DNA of 64,000 nucleotides from an uncultured Flavobacteriales bacterium (GCA_949372805.1 CASIBH010000006.1:1-64000); one strand, 5' to 3'. Positions 9,802-19,996 are shown, counted from the first letter of the stretch. Numbers and translations: made by a program. Notes: generated by a model not told the origin, from the letters alone.

Positions 9802-11070
9802 ATGAAAAAAACACTTTTTCTTATTTTGTTTTCTTTTGCTTTTAACAATTGTTATTCTCAAAAAAATTATAATAAAACTCAAATTATAAAAACAACAAAA
9901 GGGTTTGAGCTTCTTCACAATGGAAAACCGTATTACGTAAAAGGGGCAGGTGGAGACAATCATTTAAAAGAACTTGCAAATATTGGAGGAAACTCAATAA
10001 GAACATGGTCTGTAGATAATGGTCAGGCTGTATTAGATAGTGCTCATAAATATGGACTAACAGTTTGTATGGGGCTTTGGGTAAATCACGAAAGACATGG
10101 TTTTGATTATAATGACGAATATTCTGTACTCGCACAACTTAAGGGTTTTGAAGAGGCTATTATAAAGTTTAAGGATCATCCAGCTTTACTGATGTGGGCT
10201 GTTGGAAATGAAGTAGATTTATTTTATTCAAATTTTAGGGTTTGGAATGCTGTTGAAGACATCGCTCGATTAATAAAAAAAACAGACCCAAACCATCCAA
10301 TTATGACGGTAACTGCAGGAATTGATGTTTCTGAAGTTTATATGATAAAGAACTACTGCCCGAGTATAGATATTTTAGGAATAAACACATACGGAGGTAT
10401 TGGGGGGTTATCTGATCAAGTGAAAAAATATGGATGGGAAAAACCCTATATGGTTACAGAGTGGGGGCCATATGGACATTGGGAGTCGCCTACAACATCT
10501 TGGGGGGTTTCAGTAGAGGCAAATAGCTCAGAAAAAGCAAAAATGAGATTAGACGGCTATAAACATATTCAAAAAGATAGTGAGATGTGTATGGGTAGCT
10601 ATGTATTTTTATGGGGTCAGAAACAAGAACAAACCCCTACATGGTACGGAATTTTTACCGAAGATGGAAAAGCGACAGAAAGTGTTGATGTTTTAAACTC
10701 ATATTGGGCAAAAAACAAATTAAAAAACAAAGCTCCGCTTATATCCAGTTTTTTTCTGAATAAGCAAAATAAATATAAGAGCGTCAAAGTAAAAAAGAGA
10801 GAAATTCTAAACTTTGAAGTTCAAACATCAGACTTTGAAGGAGATTCTTTATCATATTTATACGAGCTAATGGCTGAAAGCACCGATAAAAAAGCTGGGG
10901 GCGATTTTGAATCAAAAGGAAGCTCTCTTGCTTTTAGAATTCTAGAAAATAGTTCTAAGGGCATAAAAATCAAAGCACCCTCTAGATCTGGAGCTTATCG
11001 TTTTTATATCTATATCTCTGATGGAAATAATAATGTTGCAACAGCAAATATTCCTTTTTATGTTAAATAA
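9802..11070 (+). CDS. Clan GH-A-like glycoside hydrolase (GH2 TIM-barrel-like) with C-terminal Ig/cadherin-like domain
   Basis: ATG at 9802 gives signal peptide MKKTLFLILFSFAFNNCYSQ; acid/base motif LMWAVGNEVDL and nucleophile-like MVTEWGPYG. Confidence 0.75.
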   Translation: MKKTLFLILFSFAFNNCYSQKNYNKTQIIKTTKGFELLHNGKPYYVKGAGGDNHLKELANIGGNSIRTWSVDNGQAVLDSAHKYGLTVCMGLWVNHERHGFDYNDEYSVLAQLKGFEEAIIKFKDHPALLMWAVGNEVDLFYSNFRVWNAVEDIARLIKKTDPNHPIMTVTAGIDVSEVYMIKNYCPSIDILGINTYGGIGGLSDQVKKYGWEKPYMVTEWGPYGHWESPTTSWGVSVEANSSEKAKMRLDGYKHIQKDSEMCMGSYVFLWGQKQEQTPTWYGIFTEDGKATESVDVLNSYWAKNKLKNKAPLISSFFLNKQNKYKSVKVKKREILNFEVQTSDFEGDSLSYLYELMAESTDKKAGGDFESKGSSLAFRILENSSKGIKIKAPSRSGAYRFYIYISDGNNNVATANIPFYVK

Positions 11071-11082
11071 ATTATTTTAAAT

Positions 11083-11760
11083 ATGTCGTTACTAAATTTG
11101 TCCGTTGACTGTGTAATACTTGGTTTTGATGATGATCAAAAGCTAAAGATATTACTAATAAAAAAGTTAGTTAATAAAAATAAAGACCATCAGTATGCTA
11201 TTCCTGGTGATTTAATTGGTGATAAAGAAGATCTACTTTGTGGAGCGAAAAGAATACTTATGTCTCTTACCTCTTTAAAAGAAATTTATTTAAAACAGTT
11301 TAGTGTATTTGGGGACCCAAAAAGAACCAATCAAAAGAAGGATCAAGACTGGCTAAAAATGTATAGAAAAAACCCTAAGGAAAGAGTCGTTACAGTTGGA
11401 TATTTATCTCTTGTTAGAATGGAAGATTATAATCCTGTAGCCTCATCATTTGCCTCAGATGCTGAATGGGTAAGTTTAAATAGTGTGCCTTCTAATTTAG
11501 CTTTTGATCACAATGATATTATTAAAAGCGCTTTAAGATATTTAAAAACAGTTTTAGATCACAAAATTGTTTCTAATTTACTTCCTTCAAAATTTACTTT
11601 ATCTCAACTACAAAATATTTATGAAATTTTATTGGATGAAAAATTAGATAAAAGAAATTTTAGAAAAAACATTTCTAAGATTAGTAAAATAAAAAGAACA
11701 AAGGAAAAACAAGAAGGAGTTGCTCACAAACCAGCATATCTTTATACTTATGATAATTAA
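11083..11760 (+). CDS. Nudix-domain transcriptional regulator (NrtR/AraR-like), Nudix box degenerate
   Basis: N-terminal Nudix fold (LLIKKLVNKNKDHQYAIPGDLI), C-terminal winged-helix-like region (FTLSQLQNIYEILLDEKLDKRNFRKNISK). Confidence 0.75.
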   Translation: MSLLNLSVDCVILGFDDDQKLKILLIKKLVNKNKDHQYAIPGDLIGDKEDLLCGAKRILMSLTSLKEIYLKQFSVFGDPKRTNQKKDQDWLKMYRKNPKERVVTVGYLSLVRMEDYNPVASSFASDAEWVSLNSVPSNLAFDHNDIIKSALRYLKTVLDHKIVSNLLPSKFTLSQLQNIYEILLDEKLDKRNFRKNISKISKIKRTKEKQEGVAHKPAYLYTYDN

Positions 11761-12794
11761 ATTTTAGTTGATTTTATTAGTTTAATTCTTTCGTCTCTAT
11801 TGACAATTTCCCATGCTGTTAAAAAGATAAGCCTAGTTATTGTTTCAATTTTTTTGAAGTCTATTTTTTCTATAGTATCAGTTTCTTTATGGTAGTCTTC
11901 ATGCACACCATTAAAATAAAAAATAACTGGAATATTATTTTTTGCAAAATTATAATGATCTGATCTGTAGTAATACCTATTAGGATCATCTTCGTCATTA
12001 AATCTATAGTCTAAATCTAATCCAATATAATTTTTATTAACGTTTTCACTAATTTCGTGTAAATCTAAGCTTAGTCTATCTGAACCAATAAGGTATACAT
12101 AATTAGATGAATCATGCCAATCATCTAACCTCCCTATCATATCAATATTTAAATTTGCTACTGTATTTTTAAGAGAATATTCTGGATTATCAGTATAGTA
12201 TTTACTGCCTAATAAACCTTTTTCCTCACCAGATACGGCCATAACTAAAACGCTTCTTCTGGGTCCAAATCCATTTTCTTTAGCAATTTGAAAAGCTTCA
12301 GCTATCTCCATAGCTGCAACTGTACCAGACCCATCATCATCTGCACCATTAAAAACAATTGAATCGTGGATACCAAGGTGATCATAGTGTGCTGTAATTA
12401 TAATTAATTCCTCTTTTAAATCAGAACCTTCAATAAACCCTAACACATTCTCCCCTTTAATATTTTTTTTATTAGACATTAAGTTTTTAATAAAATTAAC
12501 GTCACAGTCCTCACATTTACATAAATGTCTTCCTGACTTTACTTTGAACTTTTGGTAGTATGTTTGTTTTTTATAAGGAGGTATCCCAATTGAAGAAAAG
12601 AAAGATGCTATATAATCAGCAGCCATTTTTTGTCCTCTTTTTCCTGTTTCTCTCCCTTCTAAAGAATCTGATGATAAAACAAGAAGGTGTTTGTATAAAT
12701 CTTCTGTCTTAATTGTTTTGGAAAATTTAATATTTTCTTGTGAATAAGTATTAAATGAGAATATTAAAAAAATTAATAATAATATTTCTTTCAT
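11757..12794 (-). CDS. M28 family metallopeptidase, secreted
   Basis: LIIITAHYDHLG, NGADDDGSGTVAAMEIAEA, SGEEKGLLGS motifs. Confidence 0.9.
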   Translation of the reverse strand: MKEILLLIFLIFSFNTYSQENIKFSKTIKTEDLYKHLLVLSSDSLEGRETGKRGQKMAADYIASFFSSIGIPPYKKQTYYQKFKVKSGRHLCKCEDCDVNFIKNLMSNKKNIKGENVLGFIEGSDLKEELIIITAHYDHLGIHDSIVFNGADDDGSGTVAAMEIAEAFQIAKENGFGPRRSVLVMAVSGEEKGLLGSKYYTDNPEYSLKNTVANLNIDMIGRLDDWHDSSNYVYLIGSDRLSLDLHEISENVNKNYIGLDLDYRFNDEDDPNRYYYRSDHYNFAKNNIPVIFYFNGVHEDYHKETDTIEKIDFKKIETITRLIFLTAWEIVNRDERIKLIKSTKI

Positions 12795-13225
12795 TAAATT
12801 TTATTAATTTTTTCTACTCTTCTTTGATGTCTTCCACCTTCAAATTTAGTTTCTAGAAAAACATCTGTTATTTCTTTTACTTGATCCCAGTTTAAATGTC
12901 TTGCGGGCATAGTAAGAATATTTGCATTATTATGAAGTCTAGCCTGCTGAGCAATTTCTTCTTTCCAACACAGTGCTGCTCTAATATTTAAATGTTTGTT
13001 AGCAGTCATATTTATTCCGTTTCCTGTTCCACAAAATTGAATCCCAAAAATATTTTTTTTATTTTCTAAAGATTTGCAAAGTTCGTGAGAAAAATCAGGA
13101 TAATCAACACTCTCAATAGAGTAACAGCCGAAATCTTCAACTATTAATTCTTTAGATAATAAATACTCTTTTAGTTTTTCTTTATGATCAAAACCAGCAT
13201 GATCGCACGCAATTCCAATTTTCAT
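12794..13225 (-). CDS. rpiB: Ribose-5-phosphate isomerase B
   Basis: MKIGIACDHAGFDHKEKLKEYL.., GTGNGINMTANK..IRAALCW motifs. Confidence 0.92.
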   Translation of the reverse strand: MKIGIACDHAGFDHKEKLKEYLLSKELIVEDFGCYSIESVDYPDFSHELCKSLENKKNIFGIQFCGTGNGINMTANKHLNIRAALCWKEEIAQQARLHNNANILTMPARHLNWDQVKEITDVFLETKFEGGRHQRRVEKINKI

Positions 13226-13732
13226 TTTTTATTAATATTATTTAATATTTATTGTTAATAAGCTTTGCTAAATTTTGTTATAAAAATTAATAAAAATTAA
13301 AGCTTATTAAATCAAAAATTATAAGCTTATTAATATTTTAAAAGTCAAGTATACTTATTGTTTTTTATATTTAAGTTTTAAGTTTGTTTATTAACTTTTT
13401 CTATAAAACAATTCAAATATAATTATTAAATTTTGCTTGTTTATATTACTATTAACAAAATAAAAAAAATGTTGATATATATTATAAAAGCTTAATATTC
13501 AGTATTTATCAAATAATAAATAAATAATAAGTTGTTATTTTCTTTTAATAAGTCATTAAAGCAATTTTTAATATAACATTTTATCAACTGACTTAACAGA
13601 CTATATATAATATTATATTTTTCTTTTTTTTTAAAAAAACAATAGTTATATATATATAATATCTATTGAAAAATAACTATTGAAAATTTTAAATAAAAAT
13701 TGTATTTTCACAATTCAATAAAAACAACAATT

Positions 13733-15754
13733 ATGAAAAATATTTTACTAGTTACTATACTACTTTTGTCTTCCGTTTCTTTATTTAGCCAAAGTGCTCC
13801 ACTTTATTGGTGTGATGATTTTGAAAGTTATAATGTAGGAGATCCTATTGCTCAAACTTCTTCTGATTGGAATAGTTGGGCAGAGCTAATGAATGGCTTA
13901 ACTGCACCTTTTTCTGATGATGCTTTTGTATCAAATACCTATTCTAATTCTGGAAGTAATTGTTTAGCTTTTAATGCAAATACATCAGTTGCTGGACCTG
14001 AAGATGTAGTATTACCTATAGGAGCTGGAACTCCATATGTATCAGGAGTATTTACTTTAACTCATATGATTTATGTTGTAAGTGGAGCTTATTGGAATAT
14101 TCAAGCAGAAAATGTTCCTGGAGTTACTTGGGCATTAGATGTTACTTTAGATGCTACTGGAAACGTTAATTATGCAACTTCAGGAAGTGCTCAAACATTA
14201 TTAGCAGCTACTTATCCGTTAAATACTTGGTTTGAACAAAGTATTGTTTGTGATTTAACAACAAATAATTGGGAAGTTTTTCATGATGGTGTGTCTCAAG
14301 GAACATTTAACAATCCTGTAAATCAAGTTGCTTCTATAGATTATTATCCAACTGCAGGTCAAGAATTTTATATTGACGATGTTTGCCTTCCTTATATTCC
14401 TGCTCAACTGGATACTCTTAATGCACAAGTCTTATCAGTTGGAGCTATTAACGGTTTAGCAACACAAGATCGTTTTCCATCTGTAGATATTAGAAATTTT
14501 GGTATTAATGATATTAATTCTTTTGATGTAACTTTTGATTATGATGGATCTCAAATAACCGAAAATATAACTGGATTAAATCTTACAACTAACTCTATAA
14601 CAAACGTTATTTTTACTAATCCAATTACTTTATCTTTAGTAACAACAGCTCAAGCATATATTTCTAATATTAATGGTGGACAAACTCAAAATACATCAGA
14701 TGATACTTTATTAACCAATGTAAGCGTTGTTGTTCCAGCACCTAATAAATTAGTTATTGGCGAAGAAGCAACAGGTACTTGGTGTGGATGGTGTCCAAGA
14801 GGAGCTGTTGCACTAAATTGGATGGATAAAGATTATGAAGGATTTTGGCAAGGAATTGCAGTACATAACGGAGATCCAATGACAGATGCAACCTACGATA
14901 ACGCTATTGGAAATTATATAGCAGGCTACCCTAGTGGATTAGTAGATAGAGGATCAGCTATTGATCCAGGAGGTTTTAGTCAAGATTTTATCCAAAGAGT
15001 TGTTATACCTCCTCACGCAAGAATAACCAATGGAGCTAAAATTGAAAATAACGTTTTAAAAGTATCTTTAAATCTAAATTTTACAACGCCTATAAATGGA
15101 AATTGGAGATTAGCTTGTGCAGTTGTTGAAGATAGTGTAACAGGAACAGGACCACAATATTTCCAAGCAAATTATTACAGTGGAGGAGGTTCAGGCTCTT
15201 TAATTGATGTAGATGGAACAGACTGGGCAAATTTAGGATCAAATGTAAATTCTAACATAATGATATACAGACACGTTGCAAGAGCAATTAATCCATCTTT
15301 CCTTGGTGATGTACTTCCTCAAAATTCATATTCTAGTGGAGATGTAGAAACAGTTTGTTTTGAATTTCCTTTAGACCCTTCTTGGGATTTAAATCAAGTA
15401 CATATTGTAGGTATGCTTTTTGATAGTCAAGGTAATACAGATAATGGTTCTTCCTCAACCATAGGAACAGCTGAAACAAATGGTTATTTAGCTTGTTCAG
15501 GATCAACAGAAGCAATATTTCTAAATGGTCCAGATAAATTAAATGTTTATCCAAATCCATCAAATAATATTTTATATGTTAATAATCTTCCTTTAGAAAC
15601 AAAAAGTATTAGTATAATTAATATTGAAGGTAAAGTTGTTATAGAAACTGAAGCTAAAGATATTTTAAATGTTTCTAAATTATCAAGTGGAATATATCAA
15701 ATCAATTTCAACGGAAAAGGATGGATAGAAACAAGGAAAATAATAATTGAATAA
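13733..15754 (+). CDS. Secreted T9SS-sorted protein with LamG-like N-terminus and Omp28/thioredoxin-like CxxC domain
   Basis: Signal peptide MKNILLVTILLLSSVSLFSQ; GEEATGTWCGWCPRG; C-terminal sorting domain ..VYPNPSNNILYVNN..SGIYQINFNGKGWIETRKIIIE. Confidence 0.75.
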   Translation: MKNILLVTILLLSSVSLFSQSAPLYWCDDFESYNVGDPIAQTSSDWNSWAELMNGLTAPFSDDAFVSNTYSNSGSNCLAFNANTSVAGPEDVVLPIGAGTPYVSGVFTLTHMIYVVSGAYWNIQAENVPGVTWALDVTLDATGNVNYATSGSAQTLLAATYPLNTWFEQSIVCDLTTNNWEVFHDGVSQGTFNNPVNQVASIDYYPTAGQEFYIDDVCLPYIPAQLDTLNAQVLSVGAINGLATQDRFPSVDIRNFGINDINSFDVTFDYDGSQITENITGLNLTTNSITNVIFTNPITLSLVTTAQAYISNINGGQTQNTSDDTLLTNVSVVVPAPNKLVIGEEATGTWCGWCPRGAVALNWMDKDYEGFWQGIAVHNGDPMTDATYDNAIGNYIAGYPSGLVDRGSAIDPGGFSQDFIQRVVIPPHARITNGAKIENNVLKVSLNLNFTTPINGNWRLACAVVEDSVTGTGPQYFQANYYSGGGSGSLIDVDGTDWANLGSNVNSNIMIYRHVARAINPSFLGDVLPQNSYSSGDVETVCFEFPLDPSWDLNQVHIVGMLFDSQGNTDNGSSSTIGTAETNGYLACSGSTEAIFLNGPDKLNVYPNPSNNILYVNNLPLETKSISIINIEGKVVIETEAKDILNVSKLSSGIYQINFNGKGWIETRKIIIE

Positions 15755-15802
15755 TAATTTTATAAATTAAATACAAATCAATTTTGATTTCTATTGTATA
15801 AT

Positions 15803-15835
15803 AAAAAAAGGAGAACTAACAGTTCTCCTTTTTTT
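15803..15835. terminator. Bidirectional intrinsic terminator
   Basis: Perfect 15-bp inverted repeat AAAAAAAGGAGAACT-AAC-AGTTCTCCTTTTTTT between convergent genes. Confidence 0.9.
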
Positions 15836-15852
15836 ATTGTAAATATTAAAAA

Positions 15853-17961
15853 CTAGCTTAAAATAAAATCAAGCTGTTTTTTCTCTAGATCTGCATTTGA
15901 TATTTTAATAGTAACTTTTTGTCCTAATTGATATCTTTTTTTAGATGATTTTCCAATAAGAGATTGTGTTTTCTCATCATAGATAAAATAATCATTCTTA
16001 ATTGTACTTATTTTAACAAGACCTTCACATTTATTTTTATCTAATTCTACATAAAAACCCCAATCCGTTACTCCAGATATTACACCTGAAAAAGATTCTC
16101 CAATTTTATTTTTTAAATACTTTGTTTGCATAAACTTAATAGATTCTCTCTCAGCGCTAGAAGCCATTTTTTCCATATCAGAAGAGTGTTTGCATAATTT
16201 CTCTAGAGAAGAAATATCTATTGATTTCTCTTGTTTTATATAATTTTTTAGAATCCTATGAACTAGTAAATCAGGATATCTTCTAATAGGTGAAGTGAAA
16301 TGAGAATAATGATCAAAAGCTAAACCATAATGACCTATATTCTTTGTGGTATAGACTGCTTTAGCCATTGACCGTATTGTTAAAGTTTCAATCATTTGCT
16401 CCTCAGCTTTACCTTGAGATTGAGACAAAAGTTGATTTAAAGATTTCGATAATGAATAACTATTTGAAGATTCAATTGAATAGCCAAAAGTTTTAACAAT
16501 ATTTTTTAGATCATTAATCTTATTTTCATTTGGCTTATCATGTACTCTATAAACAAAAGGAATTTTTTTTCCTTCAAGATGTTTTGCTACAGTTTTGTTA
16601 GCAAGAAGCATAAACTCTTCTATTAACTTATTTGTTTCAAGAGACTCTTTAAAATAGACGTTTATAGGATTTTTATGTTCATCCAGTATAAACTTAACTT
16701 CACTTTTTTCAAAATTAATTGAACCATTTTTTCTTCTTTTTTCCCTTAAGATTTTTGACAAATTATTTAGAAGAATTAACTCTTCGAAAAAAATACCTTT
16801 TTTAGAGTTTATAGTTTCTTGAGCATCTGAATAAGTAAACCTTTTATCTGAATGAATAACTGACTCTGTTATATTGTAATTAATAATTTTAGCATCTTTA
16901 TTAATTTCAAATAAAACTGAAAAACTTAACCTGTCTACATTAGGTTTTAGAGAACATAGATCATTACTTAGTTTTTCTGGAAGCATAGGGATTACCCTAT
17001 CCACTAAATATATAGAGGTTGCTCTTCTTACAGATTCCTTATCTAATGATGTTTCTTCTTTGACATAGTGGCTTACATCTGCTATATGAACACCAATACT
17101 ATAGTTTCCATTTTTGAGATTTTCAAAAGAAAGCGCATCATCAAAATCTTTTGCATCTTCAGGATCAATAGTAAAAGTAGGCTTGCCTCTAAGATCAAGT
17201 CTATTTTTTAAGTCTTTTTCTGTATGCTTGTCCTGTAATAATTTTACATCATTTAAAATTTTCTGCGGGTAACTAGTGTCTAAACCATTATTTATTAGAA
17301 TTGAACTCATTTCTACATCATGGTTATTTGCATCACCTAGAACAGATATAATTTTTCCAACAGGGTTTTTCTTACTAGAATCCCACTGAAGTATTTCCAC
17401 GTGTACTTTTTTATTTTTAAAATCGCCTAAAATTTCTTTTTTAGGTAAAAAAACATCAAAATAAATTCTATAATCATCAGCAATAAAAAAACCAAAAGTT
17501 TCTTCTTTTACTATTCTCCCAATAAAAGAATTTTTCGATCTTTTAAGAACCTCTTCAATCGAACCGCTTAATTTTTTTTTGTTTTTAGGAGTAATAAGCA
17601 CAGAAACTTCATCACCTCTTAGAGCAAATTTGGATTCAGACTTGTCTACAAAAACCTCTTTATCTGTATCGTAAATAACAAAGACTCCTTTTGAATTTGT
17701 ATTTTTTACTATTCCAATTATTGTTGTTTTCTTATGTATATATCTATAAGAACCTCTTGAAACGACTTTAATAAAATTTTCATTTGCAAGATCTTCCAGG
17801 GCTTCTACTAAAATAATTTTAGTGCCCATATCTTTTATTGAAAGGAGTTTTGAAATTTGTTTATAGTTAAGTTTTCTAGCCGAATTTTGTTTAAAAACTA
17901 AAAGAATGTCTTTGATTATCTGGCTTTTAGAAAAAGATTTGTTGTTAGATTTTTTGCGCAT
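15853..17961 (-). CDS. rnr: Ribonuclease R
   Basis: RNB motifs DLRGKPTFTIDPEDAKDFDDALS, HIADVSHYV, HFTSPIRRYPDLLVHR; C-terminal S1 domain. Confidence 0.93.
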   Translation of the reverse strand: MRKKSNNKSFSKSQIIKDILLVFKQNSARKLNYKQISKLLSIKDMGTKIILVEALEDLANENFIKVVSRGSYRYIHKKTTIIGIVKNTNSKGVFVIYDTDKEVFVDKSESKFALRGDEVSVLITPKNKKKLSGSIEEVLKRSKNSFIGRIVKEETFGFFIADDYRIYFDVFLPKKEILGDFKNKKVHVEILQWDSSKKNPVGKIISVLGDANNHDVEMSSILINNGLDTSYPQKILNDVKLLQDKHTEKDLKNRLDLRGKPTFTIDPEDAKDFDDALSFENLKNGNYSIGVHIADVSHYVKEETSLDKESVRRATSIYLVDRVIPMLPEKLSNDLCSLKPNVDRLSFSVLFEINKDAKIINYNITESVIHSDKRFTYSDAQETINSKKGIFFEELILLNNLSKILREKRRKNGSINFEKSEVKFILDEHKNPINVYFKESLETNKLIEEFMLLANKTVAKHLEGKKIPFVYRVHDKPNENKINDLKNIVKTFGYSIESSNSYSLSKSLNQLLSQSQGKAEEQMIETLTIRSMAKAVYTTKNIGHYGLAFDHYSHFTSPIRRYPDLLVHRILKNYIKQEKSIDISSLEKLCKHSSDMEKMASSAERESIKFMQTKYLKNKIGESFSGVISGVTDWGFYVELDKNKCEGLVKISTIKNDYFIYDEKTQSLIGKSSKKRYQLGQKVTIKISNADLEKKQLDFILS

Positions 17962-18001
17962 ATTCTTATTATGGCTAAAATAGTTTTAATTTTGCTGTCA
18001 T

Positions 18002-18256
18002 ATGCAAATACAATTAAAACATATTATTTTTAGTCTTATGGTTCTTGTCTTTATAAGTTCTTGTAGAACTAAAAAAACCTTCAATGGAGTTTCAAAATTA
18101 AAATGCTCTACTTTTGAAGAGCCTAGTTTTGAAGAAAAAGCAAAGAGCAATACTAAATATAAAATTGTTATCTTAAAAGATGGTCAGCAAGTTTCAGGAG
18201 GTGGTAAAACAAAAAAAGGTAAAAAAGGAAAAAGTAGACTTTTCAAGAAAAAATAA
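18002..18256 (+). CDS. Small lipoprotein with Lys/Gly-rich tail, unknown
   Basis: Lipobox VLVFISSC; basic C-terminus GGGKTKKGKKGKSRLFKKK. Confidence 0.5.
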   Translation: MQIQLKHIIFSLMVLVFISSCRTKKTFNGVSKLKCSTFEEPSFEEKAKSNTKYKIVILKDGQQVSGGGKTKKGKKGKSRLFKKK

Positions 18257-18290
18257 TTATTTAATTTATAAATTATTAAAATTTAAATAA

Positions 18291-19040
18291 ATGGGCTTTT
18301 TAAAAAAAAACTCTTTTGGCCATAACTTGTTTTTAAAAAAATGGGTAATTAGAATTTTTGGAATTTTGTCCTACAGAAGATTCAACGGTATTAATAACTT
18401 AAATATTATAGGAAGTGAAGTTTTAAGAAGTCTACCCGAAAAAAATGTTTTATTTGTTTCAAATCATCAAACATATTATGCTGATGTGGCGGCAATGTTA
18501 CATGTTATGAGCGCTAGTTTAAGCGGAAAAAAAGACAATATAGATGACTTGTTTTCATACATATGGCACCCAAAAGAAAACATATTTTTTGTCGCAGCTA
18601 AAGAAACAATGAAAGCAGGATTTTTCCCAAAGATATTATCGTATGCAGGAGCTGTTTTGGTTGAGAGAAGCTGGAGAGACAAGGGTAAAGAGATAACTCG
18701 AGATGTAAAAAGCTCAGACATTGACGTTGTTGAAAAAGCGCTAAGCGCTGGATGGTTAATTACTTTCCCTCAAGGAACAACAACTCCATGGGCGCCTATT
18801 AGAAAAGGAACGGCTCATATTATAAAGAAAAATAAACCTATAGTTGTTCCAATAGTAATTGACGGCTTTAGAAGATCTTTTGATAAAAAAGGAATTCTTG
18901 TTAAGAAAAAAGGTGTAAATCAAAAAATGCTAATAAAGGAGCCAATAAAGATTGATTATGAAAAAGAAACAGTGGAAGAAATTGTTTTTAAAATTGGAGT
19001 GGCTATAGAGCAAGATTCCTCTTTTTTAAAAACTAGTTAA
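18291..19040 (+). CDS. 1-acyl-sn-glycerol-3-phosphate acyltransferase family (PlsC-like)
   Basis: NHQTYYAD (NHX4D-type) and FPQGTTTPWAPIRKGTA motifs. Confidence 0.8.
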   Translation: MGFLKKNSFGHNLFLKKWVIRIFGILSYRRFNGINNLNIIGSEVLRSLPEKNVLFVSNHQTYYADVAAMLHVMSASLSGKKDNIDDLFSYIWHPKENIFFVAAKETMKAGFFPKILSYAGAVLVERSWRDKGKEITRDVKSSDIDVVEKALSAGWLITFPQGTTTPWAPIRKGTAHIIKKNKPIVVPIVIDGFRRSFDKKGILVKKKGVNQKMLIKEPIKIDYEKETVEEIVFKIGVAIEQDSSFLKTS

Positions 19041-19996
19041 AAATAATTGTGGCAATGTGGAGGGAAATAAATTAGATCTTCATCGTCAAAACTTATAAAT
19101 ATTTTTTCTTCTTTTTTAAGAGGATTTGTGCTAAATAAGCTCCATGTTTCTCCATTGTAGTCAGCTGTAATTATATATTCTTTTCCCTGAAAAAGGGATT
19201 TTTTTACAATTAGGCTTATTTCTGAAACAGGCTCAATTTTTATTTTTTCAGCTCTAATATAAAAGTCTTCACCATTTTTTTGATACTTATTAACACCTCC
19301 AAGTATTTTTGCGCAATAACAATTTGCAGGCCTGCAATACATCTCAACCGGATTGTCATATTGTTGTAGTTTACCGGCCTTAAAGACAAGTATTTTGTCT
19401 GCAATATTTAAAGAGTCATTAACATCATGAGTGACTAAAATGGTTGTTGTTTCAGTTGCTTTAATTATTTGATATATTTCGTCTATTATACTATGTTTTA
19501 TTGCAATATCCAGATTACTAAAAGGCTCATCTAGCAGCAGCAAGTCAGGCTCACGAATAAGCGCTCTAGCGATACAAGCCCTTTGTTGTTCTCCTCCTGA
19601 GAGTTCATGGGGATATCTTTTTGTTAAGCTCTTAAGGTTTGTAAGAGACAGCATATATTCTAGCTTTTTAATATACTTTTTCTCTAAATTAAAAACAATA
19701 TTTTCTTCAAGAGTTAAGTGTGGAAAAAGAGGGTAATCTTGAAAAACAAAGCCAATATTTCTTTTTTGAGGACTAACAAATGTCTCAGGGCTATTAAGTA
19801 CTTTATTGTTTAAGGTTATAGATCCAGAGCTTATTTTTTCAAGACCAGAAATACATTTTAAAAAGGTGGTTTTTCCAACGCCACTTTCTCCTAAAAAAGA
19901 TACAATTTCTCCTTTTTTAACTTCGAAGTTTAGGCTTGAAATTAAAGGTTCTTTTTTATTGTAAAACTTAACAAGTTTCTCGACTTTAAGATGCAT
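19037..19996 (-). CDS. Fe3+ ABC transporter ATP-binding protein (FbpC-like)
   Basis: Walker A GESGVGKTTF, signature LSGGEQQR, Walker B LLLLDEPFSN; operon with FbpA/FbpB-like genes. Confidence 0.85.
   Translation of the reverse strand: MHLKVEKLVKFYNKKEPLISSLNFEVKKGEIVSFLGESGVGKTTFLKCISGLEKISSGSITLNNKVLNSPETFVSPQKRNIGFVFQDYPLFPHLTLEENIVFNLEKKYIKKLEYMLSLTNLKSLTKRYPHELSGGEQQRACIARALIREPDLLLLDEPFSNLDIAIKHSIIDEIYQIIKATETTTILVTHDVNDSLNIADKILVFKAGKLQQYDNPVEMYCRPANCYCAKILGGVNKYQKNGEDFYIRAEKIKIEPVSEISLIVKKSLFQGKEYIITADYNGETWSLFSTNPLKKEEKIFISFDDEDLIYFPPHCHNYF

Noticed and set aside
13226-13732. Chromosomal replication origin
   Set aside because: AT-rich and repeat-bearing, but no clear DnaA boxes (TTATNCACA) were read and no dnaA/dnaN neighbours; no skew analysis was possible.
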